A stretch of DNA of 64,000 nt from Phytophthora sp. 'mugwort' (GCA_033558025.1 JAUCEF010000017.1:806001-870000); one strand, 5' to 3'. Positions 11,944 through 24,580 are shown, numbered from the stretch's first letter. Made by a program: numbers and translations. Notes: a model not told the origin generated them from the sequence alone.

Positions 11944-13290
11944 TTATGGCAGTTCGATGTGGCGCGATCGCGCCACATCGAACTGCGGGACACCCTTGCC
12001 TTCAACCATATGCTGGGCAGATTGGTTATCCTCGTGAACGATCACCATGTCGACATACGAATCCCAACTCGAAAAACAGCTGCTTGAGTCCAATGCACCG
12101 TGAGCCAGAGCCACATACTCCGATTCAGTAGTCGACAGAGTGCGAATCGGTTGTTTCTTTGATCCCATGCAATGCAGCACCCGTTGAGAAACCCGACCAA
12201 TCCCGTCGCTGACTTGCGCTCTCGTTCACACGCGAATGTAGTATCACAGTACACCTCCAGCTGCAGCTCACGCTTAGTCGATCGACGGTATATCATACCC
12301 ATGTCAGCCGTCCGAGCGAGGTAGCCGAGCACACGTCCAATAGCAGCCTGCACAGTAGCGTCGGCTACCCTGTCTCTTGGGCAATTAAACGAACGACTAA
12401 GCAAGATTATGATGGCTCACCGTTGAGCCGTATAGCAGCGATCCGGCTGCAAGGCGAGTTTGACTCGCCGATGGTATGTATTCATCGGATACTTAATGTT
12501 GGAAGTTGCTGTCCATTGGTGTGCGGGGCCGTGACCTTTCATCACTTCTGGCAAATCGCTTCACGACTGCGGCGGAATACTTCTGCTGCGCGATCGTCAG
12601 CATATCACCAGCCTTGATCCATGCAAGTTCCATAGGGATGAAACTACTCGAGGCATCACAGTTGTTGCTCTTGAATCGACTGGTGACGTTTGCTTGAAAT
12701 ACAGCAAGCTCCGACGCCCCATCGCGGATGATCAGCATGTAGTCTACATATAGTAGCACAAGGCCAATGCTGTTAGCGGGCTGCCTGACCAAGACACAGA
12801 AGTCGAACTGACACTAGACAAATCCAGTTTCGCACAAGAACTTGGTCACAATCTCGTACCAAGCGCGAGACGCCTGTTTGAGCCCATACAGGGCCTTACG
12901 CAGCTTCCGTACCTTGTCATCGCCAGCTTCGGTGGGCGGCGTGACGAAGCTGGCCCCAGCAAGGTCGCTGTTTAGGAACGCCGTTTGCGCATCGAGCTGA
13001 AGATGATCCCAACCTAGTTGCACAGCCACTACGAGCATGACTCTGATCGAATCATGAGGAAAGACGGGGCTGAAAGTCTCCGTGTAGTCCACTCCATATT
13101 GCTGCGTAAATCCTTTTTCTCCAACATAGCCTATTGTCAAGCGATCCATCGGCCAGTGTTGGGTCGGAGTACCCATTTGGTCTGCAGCGGACGCACATTC
13201 GCCGGCGCGAACACTTCCTCTTATTTAATATTACGACGCAAACTGCCCAGCGCGCTGTTAATAGCTTGGCGCCACGCTCCGCTCCACGCC
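11944..13290 (-). pseudogene. Copia reverse transcriptase / RNase H fragment
   Basis: Decayed 3' half of a Copia polyprotein. The segment at 12814-13290 is the reverse transcriptase N-half (GVDYTETFSPVF, LDAQTAFLNSDL, KALYGLKQASRAWY). The frame at 12493-12792 has the active-site strand as LLYVDYMLII, where YVDD is expected, so the second catalytic Asp is changed to Tyr. The segments at 12042-12404 and 11944-12180 are RNase H (TTESEYVALAHG). At least three frame changes. It ends at a perfect palindrome at 11950-11985. It carries the half of pol missing from the 1-2 kb Copia fragment, but nothing shows they were one element. Confidence 0.85.
11950..11985. repeat. 36-bp perfect palindrome
   Basis: Two 18-bp arms meet with no spacer (CAGTTCGATGTGGCGCGA followed by its exact reverse complement; centre between 11967 and 11968). 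It lies at the 3' end of the Copia RNase H remnant. The arm encodes part of that region, so it looks like a fold-back duplication of local sequence. Confidence 0.95.
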
Positions 13291-14010
13291 GAGACATGGC
13301 TTCCTGCAAGGTCAGCGGGTCGTCCTCACGGAGCTGTTGCCTCTTGGATCAGCTCAGCCGCCTCATGTGCCCTTGGCGGGCGATTTTTTCCAAGGGAGCG
13401 TATGAACGCCACCTGGTGATCAAGCTGCCCCTGTTCCAACAGAACTTGTGTGATGCTAGGTGCGCGCTCCTGGCACCGTACCACATCCCGCTCAAGGGGC
13501 TCGCGAGCCGGTGAAAGACGCCGAAGCTCCTGTCGGACTTCGAGCTGTGTGGGCCTACCCTTCGGCAATGCTCTCACACTGAGACTCTCTAGAAGGCTGA
13601 GGCTGTGCTCTGGAAGTGGGCACGTACGCGCTGCTCACAAAGACCACTCGACGTTCGCCGGCGGGTTCTCACGTTGGAAGACATCCTTGACATCCGAGAT
13701 CTCCTCATTGAGTTTGCTCATGTGTAGGCAAACGGCTTCTCTATAAGGAACTGCAAATCATCCTGCTTCTAGCGCTCAGGATGAGCAGTGGCATGGCCTT
13801 AGCTCCACGGACACACCACGTTTCGGGCAAGAAAGCTCGAACTACTTACGAAGCCGTCGCCGATTCCATTTCCAGATCGCAACGGCCTCCTTGCAGTTAG
13901 CCTGGAGCCGTTCATTCGGCTCCCAAGAGCTCTCAGCATCTGAGTACCCCCTTTCACTTCACGCGGAGCTGGCGCTTCCCGCGTATGCGCCGCTCCTGGA
14001 GGACACGCCC
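13260..14010 (+). pseudogene. Gypsy-type gag remnant related to the gag at 30.5-31.8 kb
   Basis: Similar along its length to 31,250-31,790 in the same orientation. Shared translated stretches on + include YERHLV, PLFQ and LLAPYHIPLK. Several differences between the copies fall at third codon positions of the + frame (for example GAA/GAG, CCC/CCT), which favours + as the coding strand. An open - frame over the same bases looks like a coiled coil and is probably a shadow. No LTR is attached here. It is wedged between - strand Copia and - strand Gypsy pol, so it is an inserted or rearranged fragment. Confidence 0.55.
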
Positions 14011-14025
14011 CACGTGGTAGTGGGT

Positions 14026-17000
14026 CTACAAATTATAGTTGAGGAGAGGCGGCTGAGCCCTCGTACGAGTACGAGTATGAGGCACCGCCCCCACGGTCCG
14101 ACTCAGGACCTGGTGTGCCGCCTTCCTCTCCACCTCGAGCCGTTGTGGACTCCGCTCTTCGTCGACGAACCCTTGCGCCGGAGATTGCGCTCGGCGTCGG
14201 TGAGCGGGCTTGCAGCCGTCAAGGCTGGAAACACTGGGATCCTTCGGCCGGTCCGTGACGGCTTGAGTCGTCCGGCAGACGACTTGTCGGCCCTTAAAAG
14301 TCGGGTCGACGGACAAATGACATGGACGAGGCCTTGCGACGTCTGAATTCCCTTTGGGTGCCCGTGGACCATGTCCAGTGGGAGGTGTACCTCCTTCCGG
14401 ATATTCTGCGGCCTGAGACCTAGGCGGGAGCGACTCCTTCGTACTCCCAGCCTTATCGTTATGACTCATTCTCGTTGTATGCAGCCGGGGTTCCTTCGTA
14501 TGGAGCACCTTCCGCGCATTCACAAGTGATCTGGGCATCTGGCCTAGGGCAGTCTCATACAAAGGATTCACAGCCTCGCATCCAGGAGCTGGCCTCATTC
14601 CACCTGCGGGGCTGCCGGGTCCTGCGGATCATGGTACCGCTTCGGACGGCCCACGTAGAACGTCGGCTGGTCGGTATCGACTTAGGCAGATCGATGATAT
14701 ACGCCTCACCATGTCTTGACAGGACCACGAAGGGTCCAATGGAGCGGTGCTTCAACTTGTTGCTCCCTACGGAACTTACCGTGGTAAGTAGTATGTTCCT
14801 AGCGTATAGTAGGATTACATCCCCCACATTATACACGTTTAAGTTTCCTCTTCCGTATTTGTCTGAGTACTTCTTTTATTTGTCCTGTGCCTCTGCGATG
14901 ACATCATGGACTCTGCTGCTTACGTTCAGCCTGGTGTCTATAATATACTCCACTTGTTTCCGCAAAGAAACCGGTCTCATCTCCGATACCCGGCAGGTAA
15001 GCGCTTTCCGAGCCTCTCCACCACTTAGAACAGAAGACGGTGTGCTGCCTCGTAAAGTGAGCGGCGCCCGTGGATGGCGTAAGCCATTTGTGTAAAACAG
15101 GGGATAACCGATCGATACATGAATCGCATTGTTGAGTGCAAAATGAACTACTGGCAGGCGAGGAGCTTCCGCACAGACACTGCGTAGAGTGTCCTCAAGC
15201 ACTCGGTTGACACGCTCCGTCTGCCCATCCGTCTGAGGACGATCGGCAGTGGACATGTGCAGCCTTGTTCCCAGGAGTTGGAACAGCGCTTGCCAGAAGC
15301 AGCGGTAAACCGCGGGTCACGATCCGAGACAATTTGTCTCCGACAGACCATGATGGCTGAAAACGCCATCTAGGAACAGCTCCGCAGCCTGTTCCCTGGT
15401 CACTGTGCCTTTGACCGGAGCAAGACGCACCATCTTGTTCAGCCGGCACACGACGAACACCAAGATGCCGGTGTTTCTGTGGCCGTCGGATGGAAGTCCA
15501 AAGATGAAGTCCAGACTCATCGACTCTCAGTAGTCCGCTGGAATGGGCAGGCTTTGCAAAAGGCCAAGTCGGGTTTCACTCGCTGACATGCTTCACATGT
15601 CTTCATGTACTGTGCGACCCACTTGTACATGTGGACCCACCAAAGTACAGAGAGACCGATTGAAAGGTCTTCTCACGGCCCAAGTGAACTCTGGACGGCG
15701 CATCATGCGCCTCCTGTAGGATGTCAAACTTGAGATCCTCAATCGTTTGGTACGACTACCCGTGGGGGTTCGTGGGGCTCTACTCGGTAGTAGAGCATAC
15801 CATCGACCCACTCGTATCGATGAAGCCGCGCTCTCTGACGTGACGTGGGTCACTCGGCGTTGGCTTCCTTGCCAGCGGTCAGGAGCCGTACCAGAGGTGC
15901 CATGGTTCGTCGCCTCGATACGTCATGCGTATCTGATCGTATAGATCGGTCGCACGGCTGATGTGCTCCAGCTCGTAGCCCGGCCTACGTAACAACGCAT
16001 CGGCAAGCACGTTGAGCTTGTCAGGCTTGTACTCGACGTGGAAGTTGTATTCCGCGAAGAAGGACAGCCATCTCGCCATCCGTTCGGACAGATGGAGCGA
16101 ATTCACCGCCGTCGGCAAGGATGCGCGATCTGTGTAGATCACATAGGGCTGGAGCCCAGGAGGCTCCCGGAACTTGACAAGGGCGCACTTCATGGCAAGC
16201 TGCTCCTTGTCATGGACGGGGTAGTTCTGTTCGGCAGGCTTGAGCTGCCTGGGCTGAAACGAGCCACCCGTTCACGTCCCGCAGCATCGTGCTGCAGCAA
16301 TGCACATCCGATTGCATAATCGGATGCGCCGCAGACGCTGAACGGCTTCGTCTCGTTCGTCAGTGCCAGGACAGGCGCCATCTGAAGGCTTGCTTTGACA
16401 TTGTCAAAGACGTCCTAGTGCTCACGCCCCCAGTGCCAGTCGGTATCCTGCTTCAGAAGATCCGACAAGGATCTTGCCAGAACCGCGTACTCTTCGCTCC
16501 GTTTATGGCGGTGGTTGAATAAGCCCAGCCAATGCCAGGGTCCTAAAAGGACCTTGGCGTTGGCCAAGCCTAAATGGCCTTAACCTTTCCGGGTCGGATC
16601 AAACGCCGAAATTGATGACGAAGAAACCGAGAACTTTGATCTCTTGCGCCGCTAAGACGCACTTGTCGATGTTGCCACAGAGGAGCTTGTTCGATCTCAT
16701 CACTTTTAAAACTCGACGGAGGTGCTCCAAATGCACCTGTATAGCCGTCTTGCCTCCCTCGGCACGGCTATGGACGAAGATGTCGTCGAAGTGCGACTGT
16801 GCGTACGCACACAGTGGTCTAGACAACGGCGCGACCATGCGATTAAACGCCGCCAGGGCATTAGACCGGCCCTGTGGCATCACAAGCCACTCCCAGAGCA
16901 TACCGCTCGGGATGCTCACTGCTGTCGCTCTCGCGCATCAGGATCTGGTAGTATCCATCCACCAGATCCAGGGCGCTGTATAACTCGCACCCGGCCATGT
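14026..17000 (-). pseudogene. Gypsy (Ty3-type) pol remnant 1
   Basis: Read right to left: reverse transcriptase with active-site box HFDDIFVHSR (16599-16919), RNase H starting ASDYAIGCALLQ (16190-16381) and continuing WLSFFAEYNFHVEYKPDKLNV (15879-16193), integrase zinc region and core (15195-15853, with SLDFIFGLPSDG), then ADRPQTDGQTERVNRVLE (14876-15256), and the integrase C-terminal beta domain (GPFVVLSRHGEAYIIDLP, 14555-14836). The frame at 14026-14598 fits the linker leading to a chromodomain, but the chromodomain itself is not recognisable. Many stops and frame changes. Protease and gag are absent on the right, where an LTR of another copy begins. Confidence 0.85.
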
Positions 17001-17059
17001 TGTTTATCAACACATATTTTGCAGCGGGGCTGCGTAGCGTAGTGCACCAGAGGAAGACG

Positions 17060-17349
17060 TATGACTCCCCGAGTCTTAGCTGTGGATATCCTAACCCCTA
17101 AAGTCTCCGCAGACGCTTAGATCCCTCTAGTTAGACCACTAGAGGCTCAAAGAGTCAGTATTCCTAAAGCTAGGGCAATACTCTCTTTAATGCTACTACC
17201 GAACTCTTATTAGTTAGCTTATCTGCGGCAAAGCCGCCTGTGGTGTAAAAATGTATGACTCTAACTATCTGCCATAGTTAAATCTAGTCAAATCCATATC
17301 GGGTGGCTTACACTCGTTTTTTTTGTTACCTTCGTGTAACCCCGTTACA
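17060..17349 (-). repeat. Gypsy LTR (probable 3' LTR of Gypsy remnant 2)
   Basis: The right end reads CCCCGTTACA, the reverse complement of an LTR start TGTAACGGGG. The next bases (17350-17361) are TTCTCCCCCACT, which on - is a polypurine tract directly before the LTR start. That places this as the 3' LTR of the - strand Gypsy element to its right. The same LTR-end plus C-rich junction recurs at 30325. The left boundary is not defined. Confidence 0.55.
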
Positions 17350-17481
17350 TTCTCCCCCACTAAACCGTTAACACACCGTATCCACGAAGGACACGTCCTG
17401 TGGTTTTGGCTACGGACACTTCGCTCCAAGAGCGCTCAACTCCTGACGGCATCCTCAGGTTGACAGCTTGCTGGCCTTTAA

Positions 17482-17552
17482 ACCAGCTCGCTCAGCGGCA
17501 GAGCACTCGCTTGATAAGCGCAAGGTCGGTGGTTCGATTCCACCAAAAACTT
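17482..17552 (+). tRNA. tRNA-Ile(GAT)-like sequence, incomplete acceptor stem (pseudogene or SINE head)
   Basis: The D arm (GCTC AGCGGCA GAGC, 17490-17504), anticodon loop TTGATAA (anticodon GAT) and a perfect 5-bp T arm (GGTGG TTCGATT CCACC) are present, with good pol III B-box (GGTTCGATTCC) and fair A-box matches. The anticodon stem keeps only three of five pairs. The 3' strand AAAAACT has no matching 5' acceptor strand directly upstream. It is therefore a tRNA-derived fragment rather than a functional gene. Oomycete SINEs have tRNA-derived heads, which is one explanation. Confidence 0.5.
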
Positions 17553-17756
17553 ATATCGTCTGGGTCCAACCCAACTGTGTCTTGGACACCGACGACGACG
17601 TCAACTTCCAGCGGCCTCAGGCCTCGCTGTCTCGCTCCTCTACAGCTAATGCACCATGTGCATCTGCTTTCGCAGCCTACCGTTTTCACGTTTGTGACAT
17701 GTTGGCTACCTTGTCCCAAGGTCAGGTCGGAAGCCTCCAGGCTGACCTTGGCTCAT

Positions 17757-20700
17757 TCATTTTGCTAGTGCCGGGACACTCGTGGTGACCCAGTTGTCGC
17801 GGACCCACGGGCCATGCCGATCGTGACGATCAAAGGCGTCGACGACGTCAGGGCAGTCTTGCCGGAGGGGCACCTCATGCTCCCATGAGTTCTGTGAGTG
17901 GGGATATCCTCTCCACTTCACAAGGTACTGGGTTTGATCCTTGCGGCGACGCCACACCACTAGGCGTTCCACAGGATAATGGAAATTTTTCTGCTCATCG
18001 AGCAATGGTGGTTGCGGCCTCCGGTCCGCTGGACCTTATCGCTCCGCGTCAGGTGAAGATGGAGTCGCTTCAAACTCTGGTATGGTATCACCACACGTCG
18101 TTCCGCGATGCGGATGAGCATCGCTCTCGCCCAGTTGACGAACTCGAAGCTGTTTATCAGCAAGTCGACTGGTTGGAGTCTGCAGACTCATCTGCGCGCC
18201 GCGTGGTGGCTTTGGCGCGGCCAGCAGGTCGTCCTCTTGACGCAGTGGAGTAATCGCTCGTCGAGCTTCGTGGTCAGATGGACCTGTTTGTGCGCCTCCA
18301 TCGCTCTGGCCAGCAGCCACTACCCCTGGCACCGTCTGCGCCCCCACTGGACTTCGGGGCGCCAAACGCCTCCGCGCTCACCTGAGCCGGGCCCGATACG
18401 GCTTGAGGAATCCTACGTAGAACATAGAGTGTGTACGCATCTTCTTCGGAAGGTTGAGCGTGTACGCAATGCCCTTCTTGGCCACGACCTTGAAAGGTCC
18501 GATGAAGCGCGGGCGCAACTTAGTCTTAAAGAACGCAGAGACTGCATGTGTAGGTAGGTTCTTCGCTTTTAATAAAACTTGGTCACCGACCTTAAACTCT
18601 TCCACATTTCCTCTGCCTCTGGCATCCGCCTGTTCCTTCGGAACGTCTTGGCTCTCAGCCATCGCGTCGCGTACATGTCTTAAGACATTCAAACGTGTTG
18701 ACAAGAACGCGTTAACTTGTTTGCGAAGCGCAAGAAGGCTGACATCAGTGAGTCCTTCGGCTATCCCTCCCCCACCAAGCCCTGAACCACGGAGTGGTAG
18801 CGTCAACGGGATGCGAGGGTGAGTGAGACCGTTCACATAGAACGGGGTGCAGCCAGTTGAGGCATGCACCGCATTGCTCAATGCAAACTCAACGAGTGGG
18901 AGCATCGAGCTCCATTGCTTGGGTCTGTCTGTCAGACGCTCCGAAGCATGTCTTCGACTACGCGATTCACGCGTTCAGTCTGATCATCGGTCTGCGGATG
19001 GTCCGCTGTGGACATATTGAGTCGAGTGCCGAGAACCTTAAAGACCGACGTCCAAAACTTATCCGTGAAACGGGGATCTCGATCCGAGACAATTGCCTCT
19101 GGCAGACCATGCTGTCGAAAGACACGATCCATGAACAACGTGGCTGTTCCTTCGCCATCGATGGAGCCCGGCACCGCCGCTTAATGAGCCATCTTGCTCA
19201 ATCGGTCGACAAAGACCACGATGCCCGTGTTGCCCGCCGCATCCCGTGGCAGGCCGAACATAAAGTCCATACTCATGGAATTTCAACACCCCACGGGTAC
19301 AAGAAAGCTGGCCACCGGCGCCGCCTAGTGTGGCGAGGGTTTAATCCGTTGACACGTCTCACACGTGCGTACGTAGTACTGACCCACTTGTAATGCTTCG
19401 GCCACCAATAGTGGAAGATCACCGAGCTGTAGGTCTTTTCTCGACCAAGATGACCACCAACTGTGTGTGTGTGGGGGGGGGCGTATCATGTGCCTCATAG
19501 AGGATACGATACTTGAGATCCTCTTCGTGAGGAACCACGACACATGCGGTGTCTTCTGGACCAGTACCGTAGTACAATAGGCCTCATCGAGAGTGTATCG
19601 ATGTAGCCTCGCGCGCAACCGCGCTGGCAGCTTAATGTCTGAGTTAGCAAACTCCGCGCTTCCTAGCGCATATAGCAGAGCTGCACAGGACTCGTCAGGC
19701 GCGTACGCCGCGCGGATCAAGGCTGTCACAGACGAAGTCACCGTCGTGACGTGAGCGATCTCATAGTCTGGTCTGCGTGGTAACGCATCGGCCAAGACGT
19801 TCTGCCTGCTAGGCTTGTACCTCACCTCGACGTTGTACTCTGCAAAGAAGGAGAGCCAACGGACCATTCTGAGAGGGATGAAGCGATTGCGTCGCCGTGC
19901 GTAGCGACGCATGCTCAGTGTAGATCATAAACGGCTTGGAGCCGAGCAGGTGAACCCTGAGTTTGACGAACGGATACTTATCGCAAGTAGCTCTTTATCA
20001 TGAACTGGATAGTTCTTCTCAGCAGCCTTAAGCTGGCGAGATTCAAACGCGATCACGCGTTCACGCCCTTCAGCGTCTGCTTGCACAAAGCACTGCCGAT
20101 GGCAAATTCCGACGCGTCACAGACGACACTGAAAGGGCGATCGGGATCTGGCAACGCCAGGATCGGCGAAGGAGACTCTACTTATGGCTTCAACGCCGCT
20201 TGATGTCCGGTATCCCAACGACAGTGCACATCATTCTTAAGGAGATTGGATGGTGGCCTTGCCACCTCAGAATAGTTCTTGCTGTACTTGTGCAAGGAAT
20301 TGGCCAAGCCACTTCCGTAAGTCTTCTGAAGTCTTTCTGATTTTTTGAACCGGCCTGTCTACAATGGCCTTGACCTCAGCGGGATTCGCTCGAAGGCCTC
20401 GCTTCCCAATGAAGCGTCCCAGGAAGGGGATATCGTCAGCGCCAAAGGCACACATGTCGATGTTGGCATACAAATGTGGTTCTCCACATCAGTCTTTCCG
20501 TGCTCCGCACGACTGTGGACGAATATGTCGTCGAAGTATGTCTGAGCAAACGCCCGATGGGGCCTGAACAGTTGCGTCACAAGACGATTGAACGTCGCAG
20601 GCGCGTTCGACAGCCCTTGGGGGAATTACTAGCCACTCCCAGAGCATACCACTCGGAGTGCTGAGCGCCGTAAGCGGAATGTCGCTTGCTCGCATGAGCA

Positions 20701-20980
20701 ATTGTTAGTATCCATCGACCAAGTCGAGGGCACTGTACATCGTACACCCCACCATGTTGTTCTGGAGAACGTCCTTCCTAAAATAGGCGTCTCGCCGGAA
20801 TGGTGGCAGCGTTGAGCTTATTAAAAGCATGAACGATTCGCCACTTGCCATTTTTTTCGGCTTTCTGACACAGAGCATAGGCGTTGAGTATGGAGACTTG
20901 TTCTCGCGCATCAAGCCCGCCTCGTGCCTAGCACGGAAGAACGCGTCAATTACGTCACACTGTTCTCGTGACAAAGACCA
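17757..20980 (-). pseudogene. Gypsy (chromovirus-type) pol remnant 2 with chromodomain
   Basis: Read right to left: reverse transcriptase N-part (20705-20974), palm with TYFDDIFVHSR (20359-20580), RNase H (NVEVRYKPSRQNVLADAL) plus integrase zinc region (19325-19912), integrase core (18932-19290, with VSDRDPRFTDKF and DHPQTDDQTERVN), integrase C-terminal domain (18378-18905, DQVLLKAKNL ... RFIGPFKVVAKKG) and a chromodomain (17757-18005, QYLVKWRGYPHSQNSWEHE). Chromodomains in such elements direct integration to heterochromatin. Several frame changes and stops break it. Gag and protease are missing on the right, where a + strand element abuts. The 3' LTR candidate lies at 17060-17349. Confidence 0.88.
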
Positions 20981-21229
20981 CTGCCTTGTTACGCAGTATA
21001 CTGCTTTGGTTCCAGGAACCAGGTCAATCTGATGACATACACCTCAATCCGGAGGTAGCCTCGTGGGAGGTTCTTTCGAGACACGTCTTGATACTCCTTC
21101 ACCAGAGGGTAGTACGAATATGAGAGGTCCTTGAGAATCGAGGATTCTGCCCGCGCATTCAGCGCCTTCTTGGTGTCGTCAAGGACCGCTTTATCCAGAA
21201 GCGACGACGAGTTTAACTAACTCTCAGGT

Positions 21230-24200
21230 CAAACTCGGCTCACTCGCCGGCCTTCAAGGCGTCGCCGAGCTCGGCCATGGACATTTCGTCCAGCTCCAAC
21301 AGAGCGTCCGTCACGCTTTCTGAGTACCCGCCAGGGTAAGAAGGACTTGATGGACTTCGTCCAGGAGTTGCGAACTCTGATCGCCGGTATGACGGCCATC
21401 CTCTGCCAGAGGCAGTGACTGTGACAGTCTTTTTGGAGGGCCTCCGCACTGGCGTGGTCAAAATGGAAGTCTTCCGTACTCACTCTTCCTCTTTTGAAGA
21501 GGCTGTGAGAGTGGAGTTGAACTCCGAGTTCAACTTCAAGTCGTCTCGATTTGGCTGGGGTGGTGCTAACGCTGCTCCGTCCGACGGACAGGTCCCTAAG
21601 GACCTCAGCTACGCTGAAGATGAGGAAGCGAGCTTTATAATGCCGAGCAGCGTATGGGTGTTTGTCAATGCTTCATCTGTCGAAGCACCACCCATTTGAG
21701 GGCAACTTGCCCGTCACGCAGGTCGCGTCAAGCTCTACGAGCCTTCGCTCTGCATCGAGCCAAGCCATCGGCTCGTCGCGGGAAAACGGCGACACTCAGT
21801 AGGCGCGGGCGCCCTGCTGGGGAAGAACTGAGTTCTGTTGATCCTCATGGAGGTGGAAGGCAACAGAGCCCAGCCCCGGAAAGAGCCGTACTTTTTAACA
21901 CGTTCCGTGTTAAAAAGTACGACACGTTCCGTGTTAAAAAGCAGGACTTGCTCGTCGTCGAGGCGACGGTGAGTGGCTTTGAGAAGCCGTGGATCCGCTT
22001 GATCGATTCCTGAGCGTCGGGCAAACACGCTCGGCGCTCCACGAGATGGAAGGAAGTCAGCAGTACGCTGAGGCGCTCGGAGAGCGCAGGGGGTGACATC
22101 ATCACTATTCGCCTAGCGACAGGGACCCGTGTGACGGTGCCCAAGGTACCTGTGGACCTGGGTGTGAGGTTTCTCGACTTCGATAGTGTGGAACGCTGTC
22201 TGGGCCTGGACCTGGATTCGAGGTACGACCTCATCCTGGGCATGGCATGGCTGGAGCGCCATGAGCCATGGATTGATTGAGGGTCGAAGATCTTGGGCGC
22301 AACGCGCTTTACTCCTGGTGGAGCTTTGGTGAGTCATGAACCCACCTCTGCTAGGAAGCAAAAGCGCTTTCGGTGCGGGCACTGGACCGAGTCGGTCAAC
22401 CTGCTGGACATCGGAGTATCCAAACTTGTAGACGCTGAAGGTGTCGAGGACAAAAGTCCCGAGCAGTGCTCGTGGGCTGTGACTGGAGCGGCAGGTAGCC
22501 CGCTGGGTGACACAGATGATATGTGTCACGACAACGAAACTCGTCTGATGACGGGGTGTCGCTATACGTCATGCGTGGCGTGGGCGGCAGTATACCGAGG
22601 CATCAAGGCCGCGGGTCTCAGGACGCAAATGAAGCAGCAGGCAATCCGCTGGGAGACCGACATCATGGTGAGATTGGTCACGACAGTGACACTCACCACG
22701 ACGACGAGTTGTCGCTACACATCATGCGTGGTGTGGCCGGCCGTGGACCAGGCCATCAAGGCCGAGGGCCCACTGATGGAGGTGACGTGGCACGTAATCC
22801 ACGGGGCGGAGACTGCGAGCATCTCAGCTCTGTGACGGTTGTCAGTCAAGACATACCAGTTTCGGGTGAAACGCACACAGTGCAAGCACCTGGAGACGCA
22901 GCTGATGTGACTGTTAGGACCTCACCGAGGCAAAAACAGTAGAAGGCTACGACGCAGAGCGTCAGCCATGAGCCGCAGGGTGTCTGATGCGTTTAGCCTG
23001 ACGAGTGAAGAGAATCCTGGTGATAGCGAGCAGATATATGTACACTCGTCAACGGAGTGGCAAGGGACGTCGATGGCGACATCAGACTCGAGACTATGCC
23101 CACTGCCTCACAGCTTCCTCGGCTTGACCGGTTACGTCCAACGTTTCTGCCCGGACTTTGCAGCGTTAACGGCTAGCATGGTCAACTTGCTCAGGAAGAA
23201 AACCAAGCGCGACGCGAAGATCCATTTTGACGATGAACAAAAGAAGAATTTCAAGGAGCTGAAGCGACGACTTTGCAATCCACCTGTGCTGCACCTGCCC
23301 AATTTCAGTCAGCCCACGCATCTACGAACGGGCGCAAGAAAGTTCCCCGTCGGGGGTGTTCTGTTCCAAATCGTCGACGTAGTTGAGCAGCCGATCGCGT
23401 ACACGAGCCGATGGATGAAATCAGCGGATCTAAACTATCCGACGCAGCAGCAGGAGCTCTTAGCAATTGTTCATGCACTTGCAGATTTTCGGATATACTG
23501 CTTGGACAAGCCACCGATCGTCAAGACGGACCACAAAAGTCTTGAAGGTCTCTTCACTCTGAAGATGGCTAACCGTCGCCTGGCTCGCTGGTACGATATC
23601 CTTGCCGAATAAGCCAACGTTCCGGTATTTACCTGGCGCGAAGAACAGTATAGCTGACGCGTTAAGCCGGACACCAGACTTACAACCGGAGAACAAGTTC
23701 TTCCACGACTGGAGTGTGTCAAGCTTCGACGACACATCATTCCACTTAGAACTCAGTGAAGTGACCATGGACACCGAGCTTGTGAACAAGATCAAGAAAG
23801 CGTATGAGAAAGGTCGAAAACCGCAATCAATCTTCACTGCCGCTCAGTAATGCTGAAACCGAAGGCGGAGAGAAAACATCAGAAGAAGTATCGCTGCTAC
23901 TCTGAATCAAGCGGCATACTCTGGTACCAGTCTCCATCCGATGATATACTACTCGTTGTCGTGTCCAACGATGTGAAGTTGCGGCAGACGATCATTAGCG
24001 AGTGTCACGATTCGAACTACGGCGGTCACCCTGGCGCCTAACGTACGTACTTGACAGTCAAGCGACGATGGTACTGGTCGAGGATGTTGAAGTCAATCCA
24101 GAAGTTCATCGCAGACTGTGAATCTTGTCGACGGAACAAACCCCGGCATACCAAGCCTCCTGGTCTTCTAGAGCCTCTGAAGATTCCGGTGAACGATGGC

Positions 24201-24580
24201 GATCGATTCTATGGACTTTATCACGGACATGCCAAGAACAAAGAGTGAAGTGGACTCAATCTGGGTCGTCGTAGACAGACTGACAAAGCGTTGCCATTTT
24301 GTGCCGACTACGAAGAAGTTAACTACAGAAGGTGTCGCCCGTCTCTTTTTCGACCATATTTGGAAGCTTCACGGGATTCCAACGAACATCGTCTCAGATC
24401 GTGATCGCAAGTTTGTTGCAGCGTTCTAGCAACACGTCTTCAAATCCATCGGAACAACGCTGAGCATGACCGTAGCGCATCGAACTCAAGGCGATGACAG
24501 ACGCAGCGCATGAACCTTACGCTGGAGGAGTACCTTCGCTGCTTCGTTGGACCACTCCAGAACGATGAAGCATAAATGAA
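21230..24580 (+). pseudogene. Gypsy element remnant 3 (gag, protease, RNase H, integrase), RT core lost
   Basis: On + and unrelated in orientation to remnants 1 and 2. Gag helical region (FLEGLRTGVVKMEVFRTHS) at 21330-21560, zinc knuckle CFICRSTTHLRATC near 21672-21715, protease around 21940-22260 (RLIDS, then YDLILGMAWLERH). The protease active site reads D-S-stop where D-S-G is expected. Next, 22300-22940 shows no polymerase palm. RT thumb, RNase H and connection follow at 23090-23850 (LTGYVQRFCPDFAALT, LPGAKNSIADALSRTP). The integrase zinc region and core are at 23850-24580 ([16 protein letters not shown]). The RT catalytic box is replaced: SEQIYVHSS stands where a YxDDIxVHS motif belongs. 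Confidence 0.85.
21888..21941 (+). repeat. Hairpin plus partial tandem copy inside Gypsy protease leader
   Basis: GTACTTTTTAACACG at 21888-21902 and its exact reverse complement at 21906-21920 form 15-bp arms around a TTC loop. The right half is then repeated in tandem at 21921-21941, giving the peptide repeat NTFRVKK-YDTFRVKK just upstream of the protease active site. Confidence 0.95.

Noticed and set aside
14026..14598. 190-codon - frame as an independent gene
   Set aside because: Its position after the integrase C-terminal domain and its composition fit the linker before the chromodomain of a Gypsy pol; no separate gene needed.
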